Made by a program: the position numbers and the translations under genes. DNA of 64,000 nucleotides from Flavobacterium collinsii (GTDB lineage Bacteria; Bacteroidota; Bacteroidia; Flavobacteriales; Flavobacteriaceae): assembly GCF_902804485.1 (NCBI RefSeq), contig NZ_CADCST010000082.1:1-64000 (forward strand), written 5' to 3'. This document shows positions 26,468-35,388 of this stretch, piece after piece (position 1 is the first letter of the stretch; the number at the start of each line of letters is the position of its first letter). Below the pieces are notes generated by a model. The model did no database searches. It was not told where the DNA came from and saw only the letters and a list, made by a program, of their open reading frames with translations.

Positions 26468-26888
26468 CGTCTAATAAATTTACCGGTCCTGTTTTTTTAT
26501 AGTGATATTCCTTATTCTGATCGTTTTTCACTACAAAATTCTCATCCGAAAGTGAAATCAATTCCTCGCTCCATTTTGCGTAATCTGTTTTATAATCCAG
26601 AAAAACCTGATCTCCTTTAAATCGAATTGATACATTCTCGAAAGTATCAGTTGTTAGAAAAGTTCCATCAAGCTGCGCCATAACCTTTGTTCGCGTTCCT
26701 TTGGTTCCTTTGAAATTAAAAAAATCGAAATTTTCATTCATTCCATAATCTTTCTCTTCACCTTTATCAAAAACCACTTTTTCAATTTCCCAGTAGCCAT
26801 TCAGCTTTGCAATATCCGTCGGTTTAATTTCCTGTTTACAGCTTACAAACAAAAGCGATAAAACCAAAATCATAAAAGTGTTTCTCAT
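26448..26888 (-). CDS. Lipocalin-like lipoprotein
   Basis: A 146-residue lipoprotein with a short leader ending in LFVSC (Cys17). The remainder, starting IAKLNGYWEIEKVVFDKGE and continuing in a regular beta pattern, has the form of the small lipocalin-like domains common in Bacteroidota lipoproteins. Function is unknown. Its end overlaps the DUF721 start by 20 bases, and a 59-residue membrane protein gene and ftsY lie upstream in the same direction. Confidence 0.78.
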   Translation of the reverse strand: MRNTFMILVLSLLFVSCKQEIKPTDIAKLNGYWEIEKVVFDKGEEKDYGMNENFDFFNFKGTKGTRTKVMAQLDGTFLTTDTFENVSIRFKGDQVFLDYKTDYAKWSEELISLSDENFVVKNDQNKEYHYKKTGPVNLLDDGKKTK

Positions 26889-26993
26889 AATAGGTGTATT
26901 AAATTCAAAAAAAATAAAAATTTGTAAAATGCCTATAAAGCAATTTTACAAATTTCAAATATTACAGGTAAAAATAAAATCTCAGAGAGATTT

Positions 26994-27173
26994 TTAACGT
27001 TTTGTTCGGATTCTTTTAAGCATGCCTGCAAAGAAAAGTACGAGCCCGAAAACCAATAAAATGTAATAAAAAGACAAACTGCTATCTTTCAAAACATTCG
27101 CCAAAACAAAACAGACAACACTCGCGAAATAAAAAGTAACCGGCGTTATATTTTTTAAAGAAGAAAAACTCAT
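26994..27173 (-). CDS. 59-residue membrane protein
   Basis: A small gene between ftsY and the lipocalin-like lipoprotein. The product starts MSFSSLKNITPVTFYFAS, has two hydrophobic helices separated by a short polar turn (VLKDSS) and ends in a basic tail (MLKRIRTKR), so it should sit in the inner membrane with a positively charged cytoplasmic end. It lies 18 bases after the ftsY stop and reads in the same direction, which supports translation as part of the operon. I know of no assigned function. Confidence 0.65.
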   Translation of the reverse strand: MSFSSLKNITPVTFYFASVVCFVLANVLKDSSLSFYYILLVFGLVLFFAGMLKRIRTKR

Positions 27174-27191
27174 TGAATGATCTAAAAAAGA

Positions 27192-28145
27192 TTACTTAAA
27201 AAAACTATCGACAAATTCATACTTATTAAAGACCTGTAGATCCTCAATTCCCTCTCCAACACCAATGTATTTTACAGGAATCTGAAACTGATCCGAGATA
27301 CCTATCACAACACCACCTTTAGCTGTTCCGTCTAATTTAGTTACAGCAAGCGATGTTACTTCGGTAGCAGCAGTGAATTGTTTAGCCTGCTCAAAAGCAT
27401 TCTGACCTGTAGAACCGTCTAAAACCAAAAGTACGTCATGAGGAGCATCGGCAACTACTTTTTGCATCACACGTTTTACTTTCGTAAGCTCGTTCATTAA
27501 ATTGATCTTATTGTGCAGACGTCCGGCAGTATCAATAATAACTACATCGGCATTTTGAGCTACCGCAGATTGCAACGTATCAAATGCAACAGAAGCAGGA
27601 TCACTCCCCATATTCTGTCTCACGATTGGAACATCTACGCGATCTGCCCAAACCTGCAACTGATCGATAGCAGCAGCACGAAAAGTATCGGCAGCTCCCA
27701 GAACCACTTTATAACCGGCTTTTTTAAACTGATATGCTAATTTACCAATTGTAGTAGTCTTACCTACTCCATTAACACCAACAACCATTAAAACATATGG
27801 TTTTTTATCTTTTGGAATCTCAAATTCTGTTGCCTCACCTGTATTAGTCTCAGACAATAAAGCACCAATTTCTTCACGAAGAATTTGATTCAACTCATCT
27901 GTTCCTAAATATTTATCTGCAGCAACACGTTTTTCGATTCTGGAGATTACTTTTAGTGTTGTATTTACTCCAACATCAGAAGCTACCAAAATTTCTTCCA
28001 GATCATCCAGAACGTCGTCATCAACTTTAGATTTTCCAGCAACGGCTTTGCTTAACTTTGAGAAAAAAGTAGTTTTTGATTTTTCAAGACCTTTGTCTAA
28101 AGTCTCTTTCTTATCAGTAGAGAATAATTTTTTAAAAAAACTCAT
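27192..28145 (-). CDS. ftsY: Signal recognition particle receptor FtsY
   Basis: GTPase that docks SRP-bound ribosomes at the inner membrane. The NG domain is complete, with the P loop GVNGVGKT at 123-130, DTFRAAA at 153-159, DTAGR at 205-209 and TKLDGTAKGG at 269-278. At 317 residues it lacks the long acidic A domain of E. coli FtsY and starts directly with a short amphipathic helix (MSFFKKLFS), as in many Bacteroidota. It follows rpmB, rpmG and the DUF4295 gene, a conserved flavobacterial order, though a terminator separates them. Confidence 0.97.
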   Translation of the reverse strand: MSFFKKLFSTDKKETLDKGLEKSKTTFFSKLSKAVAGKSKVDDDVLDDLEEILVASDVGVNTTLKVISRIEKRVAADKYLGTDELNQILREEIGALLSETNTGEATEFEIPKDKKPYVLMVVGVNGVGKTTTIGKLAYQFKKAGYKVVLGAADTFRAAAIDQLQVWADRVDVPIVRQNMGSDPASVAFDTLQSAVAQNADVVIIDTAGRLHNKINLMNELTKVKRVMQKVVADAPHDVLLVLDGSTGQNAFEQAKQFTAATEVTSLAVTKLDGTAKGGVVIGISDQFQIPVKYIGVGEGIEDLQVFNKYEFVDSFFK

Positions 28146-28262
28146 TTTTATAGGTTGTTAGTTTTTTAGATTATATGATTTTACAAACCAAATGATCTTT
28201 AATTTTTAAAGAAACCTAAAATTAGTCATGTTCCTTTAAATTTTAGACAAATATAAAAAATA

Positions 28263-28292
28263 AAAAAGCTACTTCCGAATGAAAGTAGCTTT
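28263..28292 (-). terminator. Terminator after the DUF4295 gene
   Basis: AAAAGCTACTT and AAAGTAGCTTTT form an 11-base stem with a short loop and end in Ts on the minus strand. Confidence 0.75.
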
Positions 28293-28312
28293 TCTATATA
28301 CTGTGATTGTTA

Positions 28313-28465
28313 TTATTTCTTTTTCAAGAATTCATCAACTTCTTCAGGAGCCATAATAGATTCTACGAATGTATATGCACCAGTTTTAGGAGATTTCACC
28401 ATTTTGATGGCTTTTGATAATCTCTTAGAAGATGTTTGTAACGATGCTACGGTTTTCTTTGCCAT
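28313..28465 (-). CDS. DUF4295 small basic protein
   Basis: A 50-residue basic protein beginning MAKKTVASLQTSSKR and ending EEVDEFLKKK. The sequence and its position directly after rpmG match DUF4295, a Bacteroidota-specific family encoded with L33 and L28. Its size, charge and context suggest association with the ribosome, which is inference. A terminator follows it. Confidence 0.88.
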   Translation of the reverse strand: MAKKTVASLQTSSKRLSKAIKMVKSPKTGAYTFVESIMAPEEVDEFLKKK

Positions 28466-28583
28466 GATTTAAATGTTATTGAAATTCAATAAATCTTTAA
28501 ATATTTTAATATTAACAGTATTACTAGTATTTCAAGTATTACTTAATAATTAACACTTAAGATTGTATTAAAATCTCTAATTA

Positions 28584-28766
28584 TTACTTAATTTCTTTAT
28601 GAACAGTTACACGTTTCAAGATTGGATTAAATTTTTTAATCTCTAATCTGTCCGGAGTATTTTTCTTGTTCTTAGTTGTTATATATCTAGAAGTACCTGG
28701 AACACCAGAAGTCTTGTGCTCAGTACATTCTAAAATTACCTGGATTCTATTACCTTTCTTTGCCAT
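28584..28766 (-). CDS. rpmG: 50S ribosomal protein L33
   Basis: Large-subunit ribosomal protein L33. The 60-residue product [18 protein letters not shown] followed by [22 protein letters not shown] is a textbook L33. The cysteine pairs of the zinc-binding form are absent, with only one Cys in LECTEH, so this is the C-minus type. It lies 27 bases after rpmB and upstream of the DUF4295 gene in the same direction. Confidence 0.97.
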
Positions 28767-28793
28767 CTTGCTATATATTTATTTAGGAAAAGA

Positions 28794-29030
28794 TTATTTG
28801 ATAAATCCTTCTGACTGTGCTTTTTTCAAAACAGCAGTGATTCCATTTTTATTAATTGTTTTTATCGTAGATGCTGCTACTCTAAGAGTAATCCATCTAT
28901 CTTCTTCTGGAAGATAAAAACGCTTTTTAACTAAGTTTACAGAAAACTTTCTCTTAGTTTTGTTCATAGCGTGAGAAACGTTATTTCCTACCATCGCTCT
29001 TTTACCTGTAAGGTCACAAACTCTTGACAT
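28794..29030 (-). CDS. rpmB: 50S ribosomal protein L28
   Basis: Large-subunit ribosomal protein L28, starting [23 protein letters not shown], continuing [18 protein letters not shown] and ending KAQSEGFIK, at 78 residues. Only one cysteine of the possible zinc ribbon remains. It leads the operon rpmB-rpmG-DUF4295, with a plausible promoter about 40-70 bases upstream. Confidence 0.97.
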   Translation of the reverse strand: MSRVCDLTGKRAMVGNNVSHAMNKTKRKFSVNLVKKRFYLPEEDRWITLRVAASTIKTINKNGITAVLKKAQSEGFIK

Positions 29031-29066
29031 TATACTTATCTTTTATCGTTATTCAAAATCAGGGTG

Positions 29067-29097
29067 CAAAGAAAAGAAAAATAAACCATTGTAGCAA
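29067..29097 (-). promoter_or_regulatory. Likely promoter of the rpmB operon
   Basis: On the minus strand TTG (29095-29097) is followed after 20 bases by TTTCTTTG (29067-29074), one base off TAnnTTTG. The position 37 bases before rpmB fits. Confidence 0.45.
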
Positions 29098-29101
29098 AAA
29101 A

Positions 29102-30355
29102 TTATCGCACAAATTTCAAAATTTCTTTCTGTAATATTTCTAAACTCTTGATAGTTGCTCTATCTATCACTTTTTCACGTGGTTGGCCAAAGTTAAATTC
29201 TTCGACAATTATTCCGTTCGGAGTAGCCAAAGCGATAAAAACAGCTCCAATTTCAGCATCAGAGTCTCCTTTTGTCGGTCCGGCATTCCCGGTTGTGGCA
29301 ATTGCATAGTCGGTTTTAAGTATCTCTTTCACATTCAAAGCCATAGCAGATGCAACCTCGGCACTTACGACCGAAAATCGATCAACCAAATCCTGCGAGA
29401 CACCGAGAACATTGACCTTTGCCTCTGTTGCATAGGAAACCACACTGCCTTTAAAATAATTAGACGATCCCGGAATTGCCGACAAAAGCGAAGCAATTTT
29501 CCCTCCGGTAAAACTTTCGGCCGTCGAAATCGTTTTATGCTGTTTAGTTAAAATCTTTCCGACTACAGATTCTATCGTTTCATTTTCCTCATAGCCCACT
29601 ATAATATCATTAATTATAGCATCCAAAGATTTCACATTCTCCTCAATTGCAGCTTCCAACACTTCTTTATTAGTTCCACGGGCAGACAAACGCAAACGTA
29701 CTCGTCCCGGATTTGGCAGATAGGCCAGCTTAATAAATTCAGGCAAGTTATTCTCCCAATCTTCGATACGTTCCGCAACTAGACTCTCGCCCTGACCATA
29801 GGTCAAAATTGTTTTATGAATGATATATGGACGTTTGTATTCGCGAACTATTTTAGGAATTATCTCTTCTTCGATCAAATATTTCATTTCATATGGGACT
29901 CCCGGAAGCGAAACAAATACTGTATTTTCTTTCTTCATCCACATGCCTGGAGCCGTGCCCATTTTATTATGCAAAACGGTACATTTAGACGGAACTAAGG
30001 CCTGATCTTTATTTAATTGTGAAATTGGACGCTTGTAAAAACCCTCGATCAATTCCGTCACATGAGCCAGAACTTCAGGATTCATCACCAGCTCATCATC
30101 AAAATAATCGCAGAACGTCTTTCTGGTAACATCATCTTTTGTAGGCCCTAGACCACCAGTCACAATCACCACATCAACTTTATTCTGCAACTGAGCAAAT
30201 GTGTCTAAAATATGCTTTTTATCATCACTTATCGAAATCATTTCATGAACTTCGACACCAATGCGATCCAGTGATTTTGCAATAAAACCTGAGTTTGTAT
30301 CGACTATCTGACCTATTAAAATTTCATCCCCGATAGTAATAATGGTTGCTTTCAT
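29102..30355 (-). CDS. cinA: CinA-family protein (competence/damage-inducible protein A)
   Basis: Two-domain protein. The N-terminal MoCF-biosynthesis-like domain begins [22 protein letters not shown] and has [16 protein letters not shown]; in characterised CinA proteins it hydrolyses ADP-ribose. The C-terminal CinA domain (about residues 260-417) carries [17 protein letters not shown] and [13 protein letters not shown], the nicotinamide-mononucleotide deamidase core. At 417 residues it is full length. The pyridine-nucleotide salvage role follows from the family. It lies upstream of rpmB in the same direction, with its own start and no overlap. Confidence 0.93.
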   Translation of the reverse strand: MKATIITIGDEILIGQIVDTNSGFIAKSLDRIGVEVHEMISISDDKKHILDTFAQLQNKVDVVIVTGGLGPTKDDVTRKTFCDYFDDELVMNPEVLAHVTELIEGFYKRPISQLNKDQALVPSKCTVLHNKMGTAPGMWMKKENTVFVSLPGVPYEMKYLIEEEIIPKIVREYKRPYIIHKTILTYGQGESLVAERIEDWENNLPEFIKLAYLPNPGRVRLRLSARGTNKEVLEAAIEENVKSLDAIINDIIVGYEENETIESVVGKILTKQHKTISTAESFTGGKIASLLSAIPGSSNYFKGSVVSYATEAKVNVLGVSQDLVDRFSVVSAEVASAMALNVKEILKTDYAIATTGNAGPTKGDSDAEIGAVFIALATPNGIIVEEFNFGQPREKVIDRATIKSLEILQKEILKFVR

Positions 30356-30560
30356 AGCTATAGAATATTTTCACTTACTTATCGTAAGTCATTATTATAA
30401 AACACAGATGTAGTTGTAGAGATTCGCAAAAAAACAGACGTGAGATGCCTTTACAAGAAAGAAATCAACTCTGACTAAGACCCTTAAAACAAACACCTTA
30501 ATCCACAGCAATTCCCTTCTTCTTCACCAACAAAAAAAGCAAAAAGATTACAGTAAAGAC

Positions 30561-30905
30561 TTATAAATCAAAGTCTTTCTTTATCTCCTTGATCGCCTCT
30601 TTCACCTGTACCTTTATACTTTTAAAAGTTTCGATAATTTCTTTTTTCTTGCCTTCGGCTTTGGTCCAGGCCTCAACTTGCAGAATTTCTTCAAAAGCCA
30701 CATTCAACCCCATTAAATCTAATGTAGGTTTTATTTTGTGCGCATATGAATAGGCATACTTATGATCCTTCTTTTTAATTCCTTCTTTGATTTGTTTCAA
30801 ATCCTCAGGAACTTCAGTAACAAATAATTTAAGAATTTCGTTTACAAATTCCGGATCATTGTCTGAAAGCGCATATACTTTCGAAAGGTTGTATTTTAAA
30901 GCCAT
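30561..30905 (-). CDS. Hpt (histidine phosphotransfer) protein
   Basis: A 114-residue stand-alone Hpt domain, which shuttles phosphoryl groups between receivers. The phosphorylatable His56 sits in YAYSYAHKIKPTLDLMG, the expected helix context, and the rest is helical with a C-terminal Lys/Glu-rich helix. Its start codon shares one base with the stop of the FAH-family gene, so the two are translationally coupled even though their functions look unrelated. The partner kinase is not in the window, or is the system at 15198. Confidence 0.85.
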   Translation of the reverse strand: MALKYNLSKVYALSDNDPEFVNEILKLFVTEVPEDLKQIKEGIKKKDHKYAYSYAHKIKPTLDLMGLNVAFEEILQVEAWTKAEGKKKEIIETFKSIKVQVKEAIKEIKKDFDL

Positions 30906-31516
30906 TATTTTACTTGTATTCTGAATAATTTTTTATCTTCTAAAAAGCCTTCTAAAACGTCGTTTGGTTTAACCGCAGCAACACCTTCCGGTGTTCCTGT
31001 AAAAATGATATCACCAATTTTTAGCGTGAAAAACTGCGACACATAAGAAACAAGTTCGTCAATTTTCCAAAGCATAAAACCAGTATTCCCTTTTTGAACA
31101 GTCTCAGAATTGTTTGTCAATTCAAATGTAAGATTTTCCATCGAAACAAAATCAGTCTTTGGCAAAAACTCTCCAATAACCGCAGAGCCATCAAAAGCTT
31201 TTGCTTTTTCCCAAGGCAATCCTTTTGCTTTTAATTTTTCCTGTAAATCTCTGGCGGTAAAATCAATACCCACGCTAATCTCATCGTAGTACTTGTGCGC
31301 AAACTTAGGCTCAATATACTTTCCTACTTTGTTAATTTTAACAATTATCTCTATTTCGTGATGAATTTCTTCAGAAAATTCCGGAATTACGAACGGATGC
31401 TGTTTCAATAAAACTGCCGAATCCGGTTTCATAAAAACCACCGGCTCAGTCGGACGCTCGTTTTTTAACTCCTCAATGTGATTGGTATAATTTCTACCGA
31501 TACAGATAATCTTCAT
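30905..31516 (-). CDS. Fumarylacetoacetate hydrolase (FAH) family protein
   Basis: A 203-residue cytoplasmic hydrolase or decarboxylase of the FAH fold, similar in length to FAHD1 (acylpyruvase/oxaloacetate decarboxylase). The N-terminus MKIICIGRNYTNHIEEL and VFMKPDSAVL are family marks. The metal ligands appear as HHEIEIIV (Glu54, Glu56) and VGIDFTARD (Asp85). GDIIFTGTPEGVA near the C-terminus is the conserved closing motif. It is followed without a gap by the Hpt gene and preceded by a repeat-rich gap after the exonuclease gene. Confidence 0.88.
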   Translation of the reverse strand: MKIICIGRNYTNHIEELKNERPTEPVVFMKPDSAVLLKQHPFVIPEFSEEIHHEIEIIVKINKVGKYIEPKFAHKYYDEISVGIDFTARDLQEKLKAKGLPWEKAKAFDGSAVIGEFLPKTDFVSMENLTFELTNNSETVQKGNTGFMLWKIDELVSYVSQFFTLKIGDIIFTGTPEGVAAVKPNDVLEGFLEDKKLFRIQVK

Positions 31517-31528
31517 TTTTATATAAGT

Positions 31529-31610
31529 TGCTAAGCTACTAAGATTCTAAGGTTCTAAGAAACTATGCTAAAACTTAGCCCCTTAGAACCTTAAACCCTT
31601 AGAACCTTAT
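31529..31610. repeat. CTTAGAACCTTA repeat cluster (family C), copy 1
   Basis: CTAAGGTTCTAAG at 31547-31559 is mirrored by CTTAGAACCTTA at 31582-31593 and again at 31598-31609, giving a hairpin with a spare arm. The last unit runs into the exonuclease gene and supplies its stop codon (31607-31609). A related cluster lies at 51189-51292. Confidence 0.7.
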
Positions 31611-32377
31611 TTTGTGTTTAACTTTCTTAATTTAATTGCCGTTAAGACTTTTTTGGTATACAAAGGAAAATCAGCATTTTGAATCCAGCTAAAATAGCCT
31701 GGCTCACTTTCTAAAATCTTATCCACTTTAGCTCCTTTATGCTTTCCAAAGGTAAAAATCTCTTCGTTATCTTTATCAAAAGCAATCATTCCGGCGAAAT
31801 CAGCGATTTTTTTACGTGTTGTAAATTCAGACAATGATTTCATATCATTTTCCAATTCCGGGTAACGGTCCAATTGCGCCTTTAAGATCTCGTAGGTCGC
31901 CATTGTATCTGCTTCTGCTGAATGCGCGTTCTCCAGACTTTTTCCGCAATAGAATTTTAGTGCCGCACTTAGAGTACGTTCTTCCATTTTATGAAAGATT
32001 GTTTGCACATCTACCGAAACTTTGTTCTTCATATCAAAATCAACTCCGGCACGCAGCAATTCTTCCGCTAACAACGGAATATCAAAACGATCTGAATTAA
32101 AACCGCCTAAATCACTGTCTTTAATCATATTATAAACCTGTGGTGCCAATTCTGCAAAAGTAGGCTCATTGGCCACTTTTTCATCCGTGATACCATGAAC
32201 AGCAGTTGTTTGTGGCGGAATTGGAATCGTAGGATTCACCAACCAGGTTTTACTTTCTTTATTTCCGTTTGGAAAAACTTTGAATATCGAAATTTCTACA
32301 ATTCGATCTTTACCGATATCAATTCCGGTTGTTTCAAGATCAAAAAAGCAAATTGGTTTGTTGAGTTTGAGTTCCAT
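31607..32377 (-). CDS. DEDDh 3'-5' exonuclease (DnaQ/epsilon-like)
   Basis: Exonuclease of the DnaQ superfamily. All five catalytic residues are in place: Asp13 and Glu15 (FFDLETTGID), Asp96 (GGFNSDRFD), His152 and Asp157 (NAHSAEADTMAT). After the nuclease domain a C-terminal segment with IFTFGKHKGAKVD and PGYFSWIQ matches the DUF3820-type helper seen in such proteins. At 256 residues it is a free-standing proofreading- or RNase T-like enzyme; the substrate is inferred from the family. Its stop codon is contributed by the repeat that follows. Confidence 0.9.
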   Translation of the reverse strand: MELKLNKPICFFDLETTGIDIGKDRIVEISIFKVFPNGNKESKTWLVNPTIPIPPQTTAVHGITDEKVANEPTFAELAPQVYNMIKDSDLGGFNSDRFDIPLLAEELLRAGVDFDMKNKVSVDVQTIFHKMEERTLSAALKFYCGKSLENAHSAEADTMATYEILKAQLDRYPELENDMKSLSEFTTRKKIADFAGMIAFDKDNEEIFTFGKHKGAKVDKILESEPGYFSWIQNADFPLYTKKVLTAIKLRKLNTK

Positions 32378-32534
32378 TTTTAATTTTTATAAGATTACAA
32401 ATGTAATTTTTAAAGCCGAATTTCCTCTTTTATTCTTGACTTTTTTAAACAAAAAGGGCTGTAATTGCTCGATTTTAACTTTTAAATTGATTCTAAAAGC
32501 GAGCTTCTGTTAGCTTTCTTAACCTTTTCTTACA

Positions 32535-32573
32535 AAACAAAAAACCCGGGAAATGTTTAAATTTCCCGGGTTT
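32535..32573 (-). terminator. Strong terminator of the E2 gene
   Basis: AAACCCGGGAAAT and ATTTCCCGGGTTT form a perfect 13-base stem with a six-base loop. On the minus strand a T run follows at once, 22 bases past the stop of the E2 gene. Confidence 0.92.
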
Positions 32574-32594
32574 GATTTTATTTTTAAAACAGAA

Positions 32595-33908
32595 TTAAAA
32601 ATCTCTGTTTACATCAAAAGCTTCTAAATATTCAGCTACTCTTTTTACAAAACTTCCTCCTAAAGCACCATCTACTACCCTGTGATCGTAAGAGTGTGAT
32701 AAGAACATTTTTTGACGGATTCCGATAAAATCACCTTCCGGAGTTTCGATAACCGCAGGCACTTTACGAATAGCACCCAAAGCCAGAATTCCAACTTGCG
32801 GCTGATTGATAATTGGAGTTCCAAAAACACTTCCGAAAGTCCCCACATTAGTCACCGTATAAGTTCCGCCTTGTGTATCATCCGGTTTTAGTTTTCCTGC
32901 TTTCGCACGGTTTCCTAAATCATTAACTGCTTTTGCCATTCCAACTAAATTCAACTGATCTGCATTTTTAATTACAGGAACAATTAAATTTCCATTTGGT
33001 AAAGCTGCTGCCATTCCTAAATTTATATTTTTCTTTTTGATGATATAATCACCATCAACAGAAATATTCATTCCCGGGAAATCTTTTAAAGCCTTCGCAA
33101 CTGCTTCCATCATAATTGGTGTAAAAGTCAGCTTTTCTCCTTCTCTTTTCTCGAAAGCGCTTTTCACTCTATCTCTCCATTTTACAATATTCGTTACATC
33201 GACCTCAATAAACGATTGTACGTGTGCCGAAGTTTGTACCGAAGCCACCATGTATCCTGAAATCAGTTTACGCATTCTGTCCATTTCGATGATTTCATCA
33301 CCTCCATTTACAGATACCGGAACTGCTTGCTGGCTTTTTTGAACTGGAGTCGCAGGCTGAACCGTTTTTGGTGCTTCTACAACTGCTTTTGGAGCCTGAA
33401 CACCCGATTTACGAGCTTCAATATATTTTAAAATATCTTCTTTTGTTACACGACCGTCTTTACCTGAACCAGCAATACTTTCTAATTCAGCAACAGAAAC
33501 CCCTTCTTCTTTAGCAATGTTTTTTACTAACGGAGAAAAGAATTTATCCGATCCTGAAAAATCTTGTGGCGCCGTTACAGCGTCTTTCGCAACTTCGATT
33601 GTTTTTTCGATTTCAGCGACTTCTGCCGGAGCAGCAGATTCTAATGCCTTAACAGCCGGCGCATCACCTTCTGTCTCAATAATTGCAATAGTTTGCCCTA
33701 CCTGAACCAAATCGTCTTTACCGAACAATTGCTCAATCAAAACTCCTGATACCTCGCTTGGCACCTCACTGTCAACCTTATCAGTTGCAATTTCAAGTAC
33801 TGCTTCATCAGCTTCAATTTTGTCTCCCACTTCTTTCAACCAGTTTGTAATAGTTGCTTCAGCGACACTCTCTCCCATTTTAGGAAGTTTCAATTCAAAT
33901 CTTGCCAT
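32595..33908 (-). CDS. Dihydrolipoamide acyltransferase, 2-oxo acid dehydrogenase E2
   Basis: Core E2 subunit of a 2-oxo acid dehydrogenase complex. An N-terminal lipoyl domain has Lys44 in ATDKVDSEVPS as the lipoylated residue. A peripheral subunit-binding domain (about 123-165, PLVKNIAKEEGVSVAELESIAGSG region) follows after an Ala/Pro-rich linker, and the catalytic domain ends with SHSYDHRVVDGALGG. The single lipoyl domain and sequence style suggest the branched-chain 2-oxo acid complex common in Bacteroidota; 2-oxoglutarate is less likely. E1 and E3 are not adjacent. A strong terminator follows, so it is monocistronic. Confidence 0.9.
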   Translation of the reverse strand: MARFELKLPKMGESVAEATITNWLKEVGDKIEADEAVLEIATDKVDSEVPSEVSGVLIEQLFGKDDLVQVGQTIAIIETEGDAPAVKALESAAPAEVAEIEKTIEVAKDAVTAPQDFSGSDKFFSPLVKNIAKEEGVSVAELESIAGSGKDGRVTKEDILKYIEARKSGVQAPKAVVEAPKTVQPATPVQKSQQAVPVSVNGGDEIIEMDRMRKLISGYMVASVQTSAHVQSFIEVDVTNIVKWRDRVKSAFEKREGEKLTFTPIMMEAVAKALKDFPGMNISVDGDYIIKKKNINLGMAAALPNGNLIVPVIKNADQLNLVGMAKAVNDLGNRAKAGKLKPDDTQGGTYTVTNVGTFGSVFGTPIINQPQVGILALGAIRKVPAVIETPEGDFIGIRQKMFLSHSYDHRVVDGALGGSFVKRVAEYLEAFDVNRDF

Positions 33909-33992
33909 ATTGTTAATCTAAAAGGTGATTTTGATTTTCAGATTGCGAAATTACTGAATATTTTAAATATAAATTACACTTAATATAATTTT

Positions 33993-35156
33993 TTACTCGA
34001 TTTTTACAATTTGCCCCCTGTCATTTCGCGAATTGCTCCCAATAATAAAATTTGCATTTTTGGGGAAAATCTTAAAAGTAATGTTCTTATCTTTAACAGT
34101 TTCTATGATTTTGATACATTTTTCGAACGAAACATATTGATTATCCAAAATAATCTCAACTCTTTTACCCTCAAAAACCTGGCACGAATTTACCATTTTT
34201 TCTTTTTTGAAATCTAAAAAGGTAACTTTATTTTTTAAAATTTTAGGTAATTTTTCAGACAAAATTCGATTTGAAGAGTAAAAAACGACTCTTTCCGGCA
34301 AAGGTTTTGATTTTGTTTTTCCTTGAAACATTTTCACAAATGAAAAGAACCAAATTCCGATTTGGATAAAAAATTCAAAAAACCATGATTTTCTAAAATG
34401 CTTCTGATAGAAAAAACTCATAGCTTCCTGAAAACGTTTCATATACTTTTCATCTTTTACCGTGCTTTCGCCTTTGTAATGCAGAACGGTTGTTTCATGA
34501 TAATAATAGTTACATTTCTTTCTTTGTAGTGCTCTATACGACAAATCAATATCATCGGCATACATGAAGCATTTTTCATCAAAACCTTCTAATTCCAAAT
34601 ACAAATCACGCGTCATCAACATAAAAGCCCCAACCAAAACATCAACTTTTCCGCTTTCGTTTGTACCTAAATGCTGTGCGTAGTACTGATTAAAAAGTTT
34701 CCATTTTGGAAAAATTTTATACAATCCGAAGATTTTAGTAAAAGCCACCCAGGGTGTCGGGATTCCCCGTTTGCTTTCGGGTAAAAAAGCTCCGGTACCA
34801 TCGATTAGTTTACAACCCACAATTCCTAAATTGACTTGCATTTCAGCGAAAGCTACAATTTTCTTAAACGTATTTTCGGCAACAACGGTATCTGGATTTA
34901 AGATACAAATATACTTTCCCCTAGCGGCTGCAACTCCAATATTATTCCCTTTTGGAAACCCAAAGTTGGTATCGTTTTGAATTAGTTTTACTCCCGGGAA
35001 CTTCGTTTTCATCATCAAACAGCTCTCGTCTGATGAATTATTATCCACTACAATGATTTCGGCATCAAGCGACGAAATAGCATCCTGAACACTTAAAACG
35101 CATTGTTCCAAAAAGTAACGTACATTATAATTAAGAATAATTACCGATAATTGCAT
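33993..35156 (-). CDS. Glycosyltransferase family 2 (WbbL-like)
   Basis: A 387-residue inverting glycosyltransferase with the GT-A fold, of the kind that adds rhamnose or similar sugars to surface polysaccharide. It starts MQLSVIILNYNVRYFLEQC and shows VVDNNSSDES (about 36-45), the DxD-like NPDT (87-90) and DDIDLSYR, all typical of WbbL-type enzymes. A hydrophobic helix lies about three quarters along and a C-terminal domain of about 100 residues is specific to the Bacteroidota form. It is alone, but other polysaccharide genes lie at 38455-40617. Confidence 0.87.
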   Translation of the reverse strand: MQLSVIILNYNVRYFLEQCVLSVQDAISSLDAEIIVVDNNSSDESCLMMKTKFPGVKLIQNDTNFGFPKGNNIGVAAARGKYICILNPDTVVAENTFKKIVAFAEMQVNLGIVGCKLIDGTGAFLPESKRGIPTPWVAFTKIFGLYKIFPKWKLFNQYYAQHLGTNESGKVDVLVGAFMLMTRDLYLELEGFDEKCFMYADDIDLSYRALQRKKCNYYYHETTVLHYKGESTVKDEKYMKRFQEAMSFFYQKHFRKSWFFEFFIQIGIWFFSFVKMFQGKTKSKPLPERVVFYSSNRILSEKLPKILKNKVTFLDFKKEKMVNSCQVFEGKRVEIILDNQYVSFEKCIKIIETVKDKNITFKIFPKNANFIIGSNSRNDRGQIVKIE

Positions 35157-35340
35157 GAAAAATAAGGGAATTGATTTTTTTGGAAAGTTAGAAATTTTCG
35201 GCCAAACCTAGCCTTAATGACCAATCGTTTTTACTGACCCCAAAATCCAGCACCAGATTACTGTTATTTTATTTGCTTCATTTAATCTTAATTTGGTTCC
35301 AACAATAGGATTCCATTTCCTCAAATTATAGGTATCTAAT

Positions 35341-35370
35341 TTGAATACAAGACAAAAAAGCATATTTTTG
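35341..35370 (+). promoter_or_regulatory. Promoter of the 35389 gene (TTG-N19-TATTTTTG)
   Basis: TTG at 35341-35343 and TATTTTTG at 35363-35370 are 19 bases apart, a near-ideal Bacteroidota promoter. The start codon follows 18 bases after the box. Confidence 0.7.
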
Positions 35371-35388
35371 AGTTGAAAAAACCTTTGT

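Noticed and set aside
29183-29551. 122-codon plus-strand frame
   Set aside because: It is antisense to the CinA gene and shows no family features or promoter.
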